Positions 1 to 6,357 are shown, counted from the stretch's first letter. The stretch is 16,366 nucleotides of DNA from DATHSY01 sp046729855 (GCA_046729855.1 JBKPHM010000093.1:1-16366); one strand, 5' to 3'. Notes: generated from the letters alone by a model not told the origin. Made by a program: numbers and translations.

Positions 1-98
1 CGGAGAGCCGCCGCCATCCGCTCCGCCTCGTCGCCCGACAGCGGCGCGGGACCAAGCGGAGTGCAGCAGTCCTTCATGAGGGCGATCTCTCGGCGCAT
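1..98 (-). CDS. ArsR/SmtB-family transcriptional regulator, N-terminal fragment (runs off the left edge)
   Basis: The minus strand is open from an ATG at 98 to the window edge, giving 32 codons. The N-terminus contains a vicinal Cys pair in MKDCCTPLG, followed by LSGDEAERMAAAL. This matches the usual start of ArsR/SmtB winged-helix repressors, where the helix with the DEAERMAAAL-like pattern precedes a 'K-A-L-A-D-P-T-R' segment; that segment would lie outside the window. Such proteins are metal- or metalloid-responsive repressors. The CC pair could be part of a thiolate sensor site, but that is inference. A second in-frame ATG lies at 77. I prefer 98 because a -35/-10 pair places its transcription start exactly there, giving a leaderless message. 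The gene is divergent from the cysteine peptide and MFS transporter, the classical repressor/efflux arrangement. The inducer cannot be read from the sequence. Confidence 0.6.
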   Translation of the reverse strand, partial: MRREIALMKDCCTPLGPAPLSGDEAERMAAAL

Positions 99-104
99 GA
101 ATTC

Positions 105-133
105 ATATTGACGCACATCGATGGATGTGTCAA
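105..133 (-). promoter_or_regulatory. Promoter of the ArsR-type gene (leaderless)
   Basis: Read on the minus strand, TTGACA (128-133) is separated by exactly 17 nt from CAATAT (105-110). Six bases then lead to the ATG at 98, so transcription would begin at or next to the start codon and no SD is needed. The spacer is filled by the dyad at 114-129, so a bound regulator would block polymerase. Motif quality and spacing are read directly; activity is inferred. Confidence 0.6.
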
Positions 134-136
134 CGT
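108..136 (+). promoter_or_regulatory. Possible divergent promoter for the Cys peptide and MFS gene
   Basis: TTGACG (108-113) is followed after 17 nt by CAACGT (131-136), a weak -10 element. It overlaps the minus-strand promoter almost completely and shares the same dyad. Transcription would begin near 143, inside the second dyad at 134-155. The -10 is poor, so this is less certain than the opposite promoter. Confidence 0.35.
114..129. promoter_or_regulatory. Inverted repeat, probable ArsR-type operator (site 1)
   Basis: CACATC-GATG-GATGTG is a perfect dyad with 6-bp arms and a 4-bp centre. It lies in the spacer shared by the two divergent promoters. ArsR/SmtB repressors bind imperfect 12-2-12-like dyads in promoters and regulate themselves, so position and symmetry both fit an operator. 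Confidence 0.5.
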
Positions 137-155
137 ATCGATCGCGGTCGATACG
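134..155. promoter_or_regulatory. Inverted repeat, second operator candidate (site 2)
   Basis: CGTATCGA and TCGATACG form perfect 8-bp arms around the 6-bp centre TCGCGG. The repeat starts 4 bp after site 1 and covers the predicted start of rightward transcription. It could be a second repressor site or a 5'-UTR hairpin. Confidence 0.45.
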
Positions 156-187
156 CGCGTTGGAGGAACGAAGGGAGGTGCGCCGCC

Positions 188-244
188 ATGAGGATCGATC
201 CTTGTTGCCCGGAGTGTCCGGACTGCCCGCCTGGCTGCTGCTGA
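188..244 (+). CDS. Cysteine-rich 18-residue micropeptide
   Basis: The ORF encodes MRIDPCCPECPDCPPGCC. Six of 18 residues are Cys, arranged CC-x2-C-x2-C-x3-CC and separated by Pro, Asp, Glu and Gly. It has one of the better ribosome-binding sites in the window: AAGGGAGGTG (171-180), 7 nt before the ATG. It lies between the ArsR-type operators and the MFS gene, 49 nt upstream of the latter, on the same strand. The composition resembles a minimal metal-thiolate ligand, such as a tiny metallothionein or metallochaperone. It could instead be a Cys-codon leader peptide. I do not recognise a described family and assign no function. It was chosen over the longer overlapping frame at 121-315 because that frame has no SD and a low-complexity Arg-rich product. 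Confidence 0.55.
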   Translation: MRIDPCCPECPDCPPGCC

Positions 245-293
245 GTCGGCGATCGTTCACGACGTTGGGGGCGGCTCCCTCGGGAGGCGGTGA

Positions 294-1463
294 ATGGACG
301 GAGCGAATGCACTAGCGTCGGGGGAGCCGCCGCGGCCCGCTAATTCGGCGATGACTGGCGAGCGAGTCGCCTACCCGATCCTGCTCGCGCTCGGAGCATT
401 CGACGCCGCCGGATACAGCGTGATCGGGCCGGTCACGCCAGCCATCGCGCAGGCGACCGGCGCAGGACCGGCCGTCATCGGGGCCCTGGTCGCGAGCTTT
501 CCCGTCGGGATCATGATCGGCTTCGTGGTGGCGGCCCAGGCCGTCAAGCTGGGCCGCTCTCGAGCCGTTCTGATCGCGTCCCTCGTGCTCGTCGCCATCG
601 GATCGTTCGGGTTCATCCTCGGTGACTCGCTCGGCTCATACCTGGTCGGACGCTTCGTGATGGGCGTGGGCTCCGGCGGGATCTGGATGGGCGTCACGTT
701 TCAGACGCTCGAACGATGGCCGGGATGCGAGTACCTTTGCATGAGCCGCATCTTCAGCGCGTACGCCGTGGGAGCCATGCTCGGACCGGTCCTCGGCGCG
801 ATCGGCGGCATCCGCGCCCCGTTCATCGCCTACCTGGTCTTGCTGGTCGCCGCGAGCGCACTGGTGCTTGTGATGGCGGAGCCCTCCGGCAAGCGTCGGT
901 TCCGCTCCGACCTCGAGGCGCTCCGACACCCTGGGTTCTGGTTGGCCTCGGCCATCGTTCTGCTCGTCGTGCTGGCGCTGGGAACGATGGACGGAGTTCT
1001 TCCGCTCCACCTAGCGACGCGCCTCTCCCAAGCCGAGATCGGGTTTCTGTACGCGGGCGCATCTCTCCTCGTCGCGGCGAGCGCGGCCGCCTCTGCGCGC
1101 GCCAAGCCTCGGATGCTGGGGCTTGCCTCGGCCGCGTTGATCGCGGCGGGGATCACCGTCGCCGGTTTCGTCGACGTCGTGCCGCTGTGGATCATCGCGC
1201 TGGGCTTGACGGGCGTCGGGGCAGGGGCGGGCTACACGGGGTCTGCGGGTGTGCTGTTCGAGTCGTTGGGACGTGAGCGGATCGTCACGGCCATGGTCGT
1301 CTGGTCGCAGCTGGGGATCGTTGGCTACCTGCTCGGCCCCCTCGCCGGCGGGGTGGTCGCGCAGGGGCTCGGCTTCACCGCGATCGGCCTCGTGCCCGCG
1401 GCGGCGGCGGTCCTGGTCCTCGGGACGTACGCGATGGCGAGGCGAGCGATCGAACCGGCCTAG
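294..1463 (+). CDS. MFS transporter
   Basis: This is a 389-aa polytopic protein, close to the usual 12-TM major facilitator length. The first helix starts at about residue 26 (YPILLALGAFDAAGYSVIGP), and alternating hydrophobic segments continue to the C-terminus with a charged central loop near residues 195-210 (PSGKRRFRSDLEALRHPG). Glycine-rich helix patterns such as GRFVMGVGSGGIWMG and LTGVGAGAGYTGSAG are typical of MFS helices 4 and 10. The start at 294 has GGGAGG (282-287) six bases upstream; an alternative ATG is at 351. It follows a Cys-rich micropeptide and faces an ArsR-type regulator, which suggests export of a metal, metalloid or thiol-reactive compound. The substrate is not determinable. 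It does not look like ArsB or Acr3. Confidence 0.85.
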   Translation: MDGANALASGEPPRPANSAMTGERVAYPILLALGAFDAAGYSVIGPVTPAIAQATGAGPAVIGALVASFPVGIMIGFVVAAQAVKLGRSRAVLIASLVLVAIGSFGFILGDSLGSYLVGRFVMGVGSGGIWMGVTFQTLERWPGCEYLCMSRIFSAYAVGAMLGPVLGAIGGIRAPFIAYLVLLVAASALVLVMAEPSGKRRFRSDLEALRHPGFWLASAIVLLVVLALGTMDGVLPLHLATRLSQAEIGFLYAGASLLVAASAAASARAKPRMLGLASAALIAAGITVAGFVDVVPLWIIALGLTGVGAGAGYTGSAGVLFESLGRERIVTAMVVWSQLGIVGYLLGPLAGGVVAQGLGFTAIGLVPAAAAVLVLGTYAMARRAIEPA

Positions 1464-1718
1464 TCCGTGCCGCTCACCGACGTCCGTCGGCGACTTGCAG
1501 GCTTGACACCGGGCTACAAGGACCGGCGCGAAAGCTCATCGCAGCAGCCGCTCTAAGCGAGTGGTCAGATCCCGAAACCGGCCTAGGGAAGCCTTAGACC
1601 AGCGGGATCCCTGGGATCGCCGGGCCGGACGCCCCTACTCGGAGAAGCCGGGACCAGCATCCTGTCGGTGGAGGCGATGCAGCACCGGCTCTCGCCGGAC
1701 CAGGAAAGGGACCACGAC

Positions 1719-2338
1719 ATGACGACCGCAACGATCACTCGAGATCGAGAGCTCTTGTACAAGGCATCCGCACGCCAGCCGGAAATCGTTCGCATTCCCG
1801 AGATGACGTTCGTGATGATCGACGGCCGCGGGGATCCCAACACCTCCCGCGAATACGCGGACGCCATCCAGGCCCTCTACTCCTTGTCGTACGCGTTGAA
1901 GTTCGCCCTGAAGAAGGAGTTGGGTTTCGAGTATCGCGTTGCCCCGCTCGAGGGCCTGTGGTGGGCCGACGACATGGCGGAGTTCCGCCAGGAGCGCAAG
2001 TCCGACTGGAGCTGGACGATGATGATTGCCCAGCCCGACCTGACCCCCCAACGGTTCGAGGCGGCACGGGTGAAGGCTGCCCGCACGAAGGATCTGCCAG
2101 CACTCCCGAACGCCCGCCTCGAGCGGTTTGAGGAGGGGCCATGCGCGCAGGTCCTCTATGTCGGTCCCTTCAGCAACGAAGGGCCGACCATCACCGCCTT
2201 CACGCCTTCATCCGAGACCGAGGCTACTCGTTCGAGGGAAGCCGCCAGAAGCACCATGAGATCTATTTAAGCGACCCACGGCGCAGCGCCCCGGAGAAGT
2301 GGAGAACGATCATTCGCCAGCCGTTTGCAGAGACGTGA
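1719..2338 (+). pseudogene. GyrI-like small-molecule-binding domain protein, frameshifted
   Basis: From an ATG at 1719, preceded by AGGAAAGGG (1702-1710), the frame reads a typical GyrI-like protein. Family landmarks are VMIDGRGDPN near residue 31, PLEGLWWADDMAEF near residue 78, a Trp-rich DWSWTMMI strand, and CAQVLYVGPFSNEGPTI near residue 142. At about 2193-2195 the frame breaks. The correct continuation, RLHAFIRDRGYSF...HHEIYLSDPRR...EKWRTIIRQPF, is in the frame that ends at the TGA at 2336-2338. Restoring one missing base gives about 206 aa, the normal length of the family. Without it translation continues into unrelated sequence and stops at 2270. These domains bind hydrophobic small molecules, as in SbmC/GyrI and the C-terminus of BmrR-type regulators. 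The lesion is either a real inactivation or a sequencing indel, since the rest of both halves is well conserved. Confidence 0.8.
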
Positions 2339-2524
2339 CCGATCAGCGAGGAGCAAGAGGTCTCCGAGAGCGGCTTCCACAACCCGGTCGGGAGGGAAGG
2401 CCCGAAGCCGCGGCTGAGCGCCGCCAGGCCAAAGGCCCCGGCCAGGGTGGGTCTCAGGGCCTCACCCCCGAACGGGCGTGCGCCGTTACGGTCACCGAGT
2501 GCATCTGATGAAAGGAGGCATGCC

Positions 2525-3223
2525 ATGGACGTTATCGACCGGCCCGTCTACCTGGCCGACTCGGTGGTCGACCGGAGTAAGCCACGAGCGGCACGCGGCC
2601 GCAAACGTGCAACCGCCGCTGGTGTTCTGCTGTCTCTCACGGGCATCGGAATCATCATGTCGACCATCACGAACGAGGCGCTGTACCCGGCAGCGCGGCA
2701 CTACACGACGTTCGCCAACGCCATCAGCGACCTCGGCGGAACCGAACCGCCGAACAGCTACATGGTCGAGCCGAACCGGTTGATCTTCATCGTTACGATG
2801 GCGATCTCCGGTGCGCTCGTCCTTCTGTCAACGTACCTGTTGTGGCAGGTCGTGCAGCGCCGACGTGTGCTCGTCGCGCTCGGGATCTTCGGCGTCGGAC
2901 TGCTCGGGATCGCGGTCTTCCCCGGCAACGTGGCGACCTGGCATCCGTGGTTCGCCCTCGTGTGCTTCGTTGGTGGCTCCGTCGCGGCGATCCTGTCGCG
3001 GAAGATCCTCGACGCCCCTACTCGCCACTTCGCCGCGGCGCTTGGGGCGCTTGCGCTGGTGGCCACCGTCGTCGGGCTCGAGTTCTTCGAGGATTGGGGT
3101 CCGCAAGCCTGGATTGGCGTCGGTGGAGTGGAGCGGTGGATCGCTTATCCAGTTCTGCTCTGGCTCGTCCTTTTCGGCTGTGCTCTGATGACGCGGGGCG
3201 CGCCTGTCACGACCGACGAATGA
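2525..3223 (+). CDS. DUF998 family integral membrane protein
   Basis: This 232-aa protein has about six TM segments (roughly residues 31-50, 86-109, 115-133, 141-158, 170-187 and 205-223). It carries the DUF998 signatures: YTTFANAISDLGG after the first helix, FPGN...WHPWFA in the middle, and GGVERWIAYP before the last helix. The start is fixed by AAAGGAGG (2511-2518), six bases before the ATG at 2525; upstream in-frame codons have no such site. DUF998 proteins are membrane proteins of unknown biochemical function. It lies about 190 nt after the broken GyrI-like gene and is followed by a GC hairpin, so it is probably transcribed alone. Confidence 0.85.
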   Translation: MDVIDRPVYLADSVVDRSKPRAARGRKRATAAGVLLSLTGIGIIMSTITNEALYPAARHYTTFANAISDLGGTEPPNSYMVEPNRLIFIVTMAISGALVLLSTYLLWQVVQRRRVLVALGIFGVGLLGIAVFPGNVATWHPWFALVCFVGGSVAAILSRKILDAPTRHFAAALGALALVATVVGLEFFEDWGPQAWIGVGGVERWIAYPVLLWLVLFGCALMTRGAPVTTDE

Positions 3224-3235
3224 CGGAGGAGCTAT

Positions 3236-3267
3236 GGCCGGGCCTCCCGGTGACGAGGGGCCCGGCC
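3236..3267 (+). terminator. GC-rich stem-loop after the DUF998 gene
   Basis: GGCCGGGCC (3236-3244) and GGCCCGGCC (3259-3267) form a perfect 9-bp stem around a 14-nt loop, 13 nt after the DUF998 stop codon. No U-tract follows, so it may be a Rho-dependent or weak intrinsic terminator, or simply an mRNA 3'-end stabiliser. A 51-codon ORF starting inside the hairpin (3234) is not convincing. Confidence 0.4.
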
Positions 3268-3322
3268 AATTAGGTGGACCGACGGAATCAGGACGTGAAG
3301 AACGCCTTGAGTGCCGGCGCGA

Positions 3323-3440
3323 GCACGGCAGGGTCAACTGCGCGATACCGCTCAGGCGCTCGCTGATGCGATGCCCGACGGACGAGTGAAGTTCCTGGAA
3401 GGACAAGGGCCCGACGAACCAGGATCACTGACGGCCCCTA
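3323..3440 (+). pseudogene. Alpha/beta-hydrolase C-terminal remnant
   Basis: One plus-strand frame reads RDTAQALADAMPDG followed by RVKFLEGQGPDEPGSLTAP. This closely resembles the C-terminal segment of small alpha/beta hydrolases, in which 'A-x-A-L-A-D-A-L-P-x-G-x-x-x-x-L-E-G-Q-x-H-D' carries the catalytic His. Here the His position is Pro (GQGPDE). No start codon with an SD, nucleophile elbow or upstream hydrolase body is present, so only about 30 residues survive. It is a scrap, not a gene. The frame stays open by chance across the antisense of the next gene, which should not be annotated as coding on this strand. Confidence 0.4.
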
Positions 3441-3628
3441 GTACCCGAGGTTCAGGACGAAGAAGTCGGGGTCGCGGCACGCGGCCGAGCATCGGCGCCG
3501 GCCAGGGCTACTCGCACGACGGCAACCTACGCGGGGACGCGCGACCGTCATCCGTCGTCCGACGCGCTCGACGTTCGCCCGAAGATCCCGACCACGATCG
3601 CCCCGACCACCAGGACGCGCCCCCGTGC

Positions 3629-4465
3629 TCATGCACCGTCCACAGGCTTGACGACGAAGCGGTCGAAGGGGATCGAGCGTGGCGACGGTCCCGCTTCCTC
3701 GAGGGCGTCATCGAGCGCGAAGAGGTCGTCGACCGACAGCGGCAGGGGAACCTCGTCGGACTGGTACGTCGTCCCGAGCTCGTACAACTCGCCCGTCGTG
3801 CTCATCTCGATATGCGCGCCGAGGACGGATCGGATCAGGTGACCGCGTGCCTCGGTCTCGCGAGCGAAGCGGGCGAGGCGACTCGTGCTCTCGCGGTACG
3901 CACGCCAGTCCCGGACCGTGAGCGTGCCCGGGAGCAACGTGTCGCCGCTGAGGAGGAATCCGCTCGTCCGATCGAACAGGACAAGGTGATCGTCCAGATG
4001 GCCTGGCGTCGGAATGATGTCGATGAGCCGGTCGCCGAGGTCCAGCGTGGCGGTGCCTTGGGGCCAGTCCTCGATCCCGAGGAACTCGGCGACCGCCTGA
4101 GCGCCGGTCGGCGCGATCGAGCTTGGCGGCAGGTCCGCGAACTGCGCGTCCCCCGCCCAGTGGTCGCTGTGACCGTGCGAATGCATGACGACCAGCCGGA
4201 GCGATCGTCGCGCGATCACGTCGTCTACGGTGCGTCGGATCGGGAACCGGTCCGCGTCCTCCGTGGCTCCAGTGTCGTGGAGCAGCGCCTTCTCCGATCC
4301 CAGGAGCAGGTACAGGAACGGCGCCTCGAAGTTGACGCATTTGCTCTGACGGATGACGAACGTCGCGTCGCCGGCGGCGACGACCTGCAGCGGCGGGTCG
4401 GTCGAACGGTCACAGTCGGGCGAGCCGTGAATCCACCGCACGGTCGCCAGATCGGCGGTCGCCAC
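3629..4465 (-). CDS. MBL-fold metallo-hydrolase
   Basis: This 278-aa protein has the complete metallo-beta-lactamase-fold metal site. HSHGHSDH at residues 95-102 supplies the HxHxDH motif, TPGH at 153-156 the third His, SGDTLL at 173-178 the bridging Asp, and GAHIEMS at 216-222 the last His. The N-terminal LLLGSEKALLHDTG at 53-66 is the usual beta-strand/turn with the DTG element. The C-terminal GTTYQSDE...LPLSVDDLF segment is characteristic of a bacterial subgroup of unknown substrate. Metal-dependent hydrolysis of an ester, lactone or thioester is likely from the family. The start is the upstream-most ATG, and I see no strong SD for it. It is transcribed alone, away from the tRNA-like element. 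Confidence 0.85.
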   Translation of the reverse strand: MATADLATVRWIHGSPDCDRSTDPPLQVVAAGDATFVIRQSKCVNFEAPFLYLLLGSEKALLHDTGATEDADRFPIRRTVDDVIARRSLRLVVMHSHGHSDHWAGDAQFADLPPSSIAPTGAQAVAEFLGIEDWPQGTATLDLGDRLIDIIPTPGHLDDHLVLFDRTSGFLLSGDTLLPGTLTVRDWRAYRESTSRLARFARETEARGHLIRSVLGAHIEMSTTGELYELGTTYQSDEVPLPLSVDDLFALDDALEEAGPSPRSIPFDRFVVKPVDGA

Positions 4466-4570
4466 GGGCGTTCAATCTACGGGCTTTCGTTTATGACCGC
4501 CTCCGCGACCTGCTCACCTCGGAGAGCAGCTCGCCTCCGACGAGCAAGGCGGCGCTCCTCCCGGCGTTGG

Positions 4571-4600
4571 CGGGACCTGACCGAAGCGGAACAGGTCCCG
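4571..4600. repeat. Perfect 9-bp inverted repeat (hairpin)
   Basis: CGGGACCTG (4571-4579) and CAGGTCCCG (4592-4599 plus 4600) form a perfect 9-bp stem. The loop contains CCG-AAG-CGG, which can pair further to extend the structure. It lies upstream of the MBL gene and downstream (minus strand) of the tRNA-like element. It could be a terminator for transcription through that element or a structured leader; no U-tract is present. Confidence 0.45.
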
Positions 4601-4755
4601 AAGGGGGCTGCGGGATGTCTTCGGCGATCTGATTCGCGTGACGGGCCTCCGCTGACGCGGACTACTTCGAACGCACCCGCAGAGGCGATTCGAGAGTAGG
4701 CATGTCGAAGCGGCCGTGCAGACTCGACAGGGCCTCTGACTTGGGCTTTTGCTTG

Positions 4756-4817
4756 TACTCCCAACGGGATTTGAACCCGTGTCTCCGTTTCACTCTGCCA
4801 GATGGCCAATCGGGAGC
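4756..4817 (-). other. tRNA 3'-end-like sequence (T-arm and acceptor), incomplete cloverleaf
   Basis: On the minus strand ACGGG-TTCAAAT-CCCGT (4764-4780) is a perfect T-arm with the canonical TTCAAAT loop. It is followed by TGGGAGT and A, a possible acceptor strand and discriminator base. GCTCCCG at 4811-4817 pairs with that acceptor strand through five Watson-Crick and two G-U pairs. Only 30 nt separate the 5' acceptor strand from the T-arm, against about 41 in a normal tRNA, and I could not fold both a D-arm and an anticodon arm. I call it a tRNA fragment or mimic, such as the duplicated tRNA 3' end left by an integrative element, and not a functional tRNA. Confidence 0.45.
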
Positions 4818-4891
4818 TTGATCTCCATCGCGGCTGTCGTCACAACCGGGATCTCTCTATCCCTCGACACCAGATCCGGATGTTCGGCCAT
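4790..4891 (-). CDS. Possible small ORF ending in the tRNA-like element
   Basis: A 33-codon minus-strand ORF starts at 4891 (MAEHPDLVSRDREIPVV) and ends with LPIGHLAE just before the T-arm. The composition is protein-like, with balanced charge and no low complexity. There is no clear SD, and I do not recognise it. It may be the surviving tail of a larger gene whose 3' end abuts an attachment-like tRNA end, or chance. Confidence 0.2.
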   Translation of the reverse strand: MAEHPDLVSRDREIPVVTTAAMEIKLPIGHLAE

Positions 4892-4988
4892 CTAGGCAAG
4901 CGGCTCGCTTCGCGTTGGTGCGTCCATTCGCATCGCGTTCGCGGCAAGGCCAAGCCGAGACGTGCCGACCAGCTCATTTCAGCGCGTC

Positions 4989-5798
4989 TCAGGCGGACGA
5001 ATCAGCCCTTCCCCGGAGCATGCGGAGGATGGCGTCGAGCAATGGATCGTCCTGACCGGTGTGGGCGCCGTAGTGGTCGAGTCCTAGGAGCGAGATGAAC
5101 TCCCCATCCGGGATCTCACTCGCCGCGCGGCGTGCTTGATCCAAGAAGTCCGCATCCCCCGCGCCGATGAAGATCAAGCATCGGACCTGCCAGGCCCGGA
5201 GGTCTCCGGAGATCGCGCCTTCCGCCAGTGCTGCCTCCCACGCGGCTTGGAGGGCTACCGGGTCGTTGGCGAGCCAACGCCCCCGGCGTGTGTCCGGAAA
5301 CTGGACGCCCCAGAAGCGTTCCAACGCCCGAACGAGGCCTTCCATACCCTCGGTCCTCGACGCGACGAGGCCCTCGGTGACAACGCGCGTGATCGGGCCG
5401 TCAGGCCAGGCATACGGTTGCTGGCCGCCAATCACGAGGGAAAGCACGCGTTGGGGTGCGTGTTCGCCGATGCCGAAACACAGCCTTCCGCCCCATGACG
5501 TGCCGACGAAGTGGGCGCGCTCGATGCTGAGCTCATCGAGTACCGACACCGGGTCCGCAACCCTGACTGGCATCGCGTATGCCTCCGGGTCGTGGGGCTT
5601 GTCGCTCCGCCCGAGACCGCGGTGGTCGACGTAGATAAGGCGGAACTCGTCGGCGGGGAGCATCTGCGCGATCCTCGACTCCCTCACCTCATGGATCGGG
5701 TCCAAGAACCCTCCATGGAGGACGACCGCAGCTCCCTCGCCACCCTCGTCCTCGAAGTACACGCGGGTTCCGTCGAGCGTGTTCGTCGCGAAGGCCAT
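4989..5798 (-). CDS. Alpha/beta hydrolase
   Basis: This is a 269-aa alpha/beta-hydrolase-fold enzyme. HGG at residues 28-30 forms the oxyanion region and DHRGLGRSDKP at 58-68 is the usual post-strand-4 motif. GTSWGG at 99-104 is the nucleophile elbow with Ser101. GAGDADF at 212-218 carries the probable acid, and DHYGAH at 241-246 the catalytic His242. The start at 5798 is chosen because AGGAGG (5805-5810) lies six bases upstream; the 14-codon longer form begins beyond this SD. The family includes esterases, haloperoxidase-like and epoxide-hydrolase-like enzymes, and the substrate cannot be assigned. It is intact, unlike the hydrolase remnant at 3323-3440. Confidence 0.85.
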   Translation of the reverse strand: MAFATNTLDGTRVYFEDEGGEGAAVVLHGGFLDPIHEVRESRIAQMLPADEFRLIYVDHRGLGRSDKPHDPEAYAMPVRVADPVSVLDELSIERAHFVGTSWGGRLCFGIGEHAPQRVLSLVIGGQQPYAWPDGPITRVVTEGLVASRTEGMEGLVRALERFWGVQFPDTRRGRWLANDPVALQAAWEAALAEGAISGDLRAWQVRCLIFIGAGDADFLDQARRAASEIPDGEFISLLGLDHYGAHTGQDDPLLDAILRMLRGRADSSA

Positions 5799-5804
5799 GA
5801 GTAA

Positions 5805-5810
5805 CCTCCT
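5805..5810 (-). promoter_or_regulatory. Start-defining ribosome binding site
   Basis: AGGAGG on the minus strand, six nucleotides before the ATG at 5798, decides the start of the alpha/beta hydrolase over the longer in-frame ATG at 5840. Confidence 0.7.
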
Positions 5811-5847
5811 AACCGCGCATGTTCCGGCTCGAGGACCCACGGGTTAG

Positions 5848-5981
5848 ATCTGGCCGCATGTCGGTCCAAAGCATGACACGGCCATCGTCGGGACCCGCAG
5901 CGTTTGGGACGAGTATTGCCAGTGGCCGTTTCCGGTCTTCACCTTCAACGCGAAGGACCCGAGGACCGGCGAGATCACGTG
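5848..5981 (+). pseudogene. Unidentified protein-like remnant, no start codon
   Basis: One frame opened by a TAG at 5845-5847 reads IWPHVGPKHDTAIVGTRSVW, then DEYCQWPFPVFTFNAKDPRT. It has the residue balance of real protein but no ATG or GTG start with an SD. I do not recognise the family. The adjacent DoxX-like remnant is in another frame, so this may be its disrupted upstream part or a separate fragment. Confidence 0.25.
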
Positions 5982-6116
5982 TCGTTCGGGCTGGCAGGCA
6001 TGGCCGGCGTCAACCCGGTGTTCTTCTTGCTAGAGGTGTTGTTGATCCTGGCGTGGCGGAACGCTGGGTGGATCGGCCTGGATCACTGGGTGCTCCCGAA
6101 GGTGGGGACGCCGTGG
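5982..6116 (+). pseudogene. DoxX/DoxD-like membrane protein, C-terminal remnant
   Basis: The frame reads SFGLAGMAGVNPVFFLLEVL, then LILAWRNAGWIGLDHWVLPK and VGTPW. This matches the last helix and tail of DoxX-type (TQO small-subunit-like) membrane proteins, where 'NP-x-x-F-L-L...LILAW-x-x-A-G-W-x-G-L-D-x-W-L-L-P-x-x-G-T-P-W' is typical. The N-terminal three helices are missing, and the frame continues past GTPW into Arg-rich sequence. A gene of this family would be about 150 aa or more; about 45 residues survive. DoxX proteins are membrane components linked to redox processes. Confidence 0.55.
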
Positions 6117-6357
6117 CAACGAGAAGTCACGGTCAGCGGCGCGTCAGGTGCCCGGGGTGCGCGGCGTGCTCATGCCGGAAGCTATCTATCGAGACGGAAG
6201 TGTTCGTTGATGGGGAGGCCACCTCGTTCGACACCGCTCCCGCCGCCGAAACCATCGTCGACGGGTGGGTGCTCCTGGGTGTCATCCCGGTCATCGCCTT
6301 GCGGAGGCCCAGGAGTTGCTCGCCACGCGGGACGCGCCGACGTAAGCTCCCGCGTGG
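6117..6357. other. Non-coding or undetermined stretch before the luciferase-like gene
   Basis: No recognisable gene. One plus frame has CPGCAACSC followed by a hydrophobic VLLGVIPVIAL stretch but no start. TAAGCT at 6343-6348 could be a -10 element for the next gene, but no -35 partner is visible. Confidence 0.3.

Larger units (their letters stand above)
4466..4988. other. Gene-poor stretch with hairpin and tRNA-like element
   Basis: No convincing gene lies between the MBL hydrolase and the alpha/beta hydrolase. The stretch contains a strong 30-nt hairpin (4571-4600), a tRNA 3'-end-like sequence (4756-4817) and a weak 33-codon minus-strand ORF (4790-4891). A minus-strand ORF across 4477-4809 is largely a translation of the tRNA-like element, visible in its RVQIPLGVQ string, and of Arg-rich noise. 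Confidence 0.5.

Noticed and set aside
1503..1532. TTGACA near 1503 as a promoter for the GyrI-like gene
   Set aside because: No acceptable -10 at 16-18 nt; the sequence there is GC-rich.
3234..3389. 51-codon plus ORF after the DUF998 gene
   Set aside because: Its start is inside the terminator-like stem and its composition is Gly/Pro/Arg-rich; the GGAGGA is only a few bases from the ATG.
3438..3632. 64-codon minus ORF overlapping the MBL stop by ATGA
   Set aside because: The product is Arg-rich and unlike a protein except for the last few residues (DFFVLNLGY). There is no support beyond the overlap.
3311..4699. 462-codon plus-strand open frame
   Set aside because: Most of it is antisense to the MBL hydrolase, which has all its metal ligands on the other strand. 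Only the first 40 codons resemble a hydrolase tail.
4477..4809. 110-codon minus-strand ORF
   Set aside because: It is a translation of the tRNA-like element (RVQIPLGVQ) followed by Arg-rich noise, with no SD.
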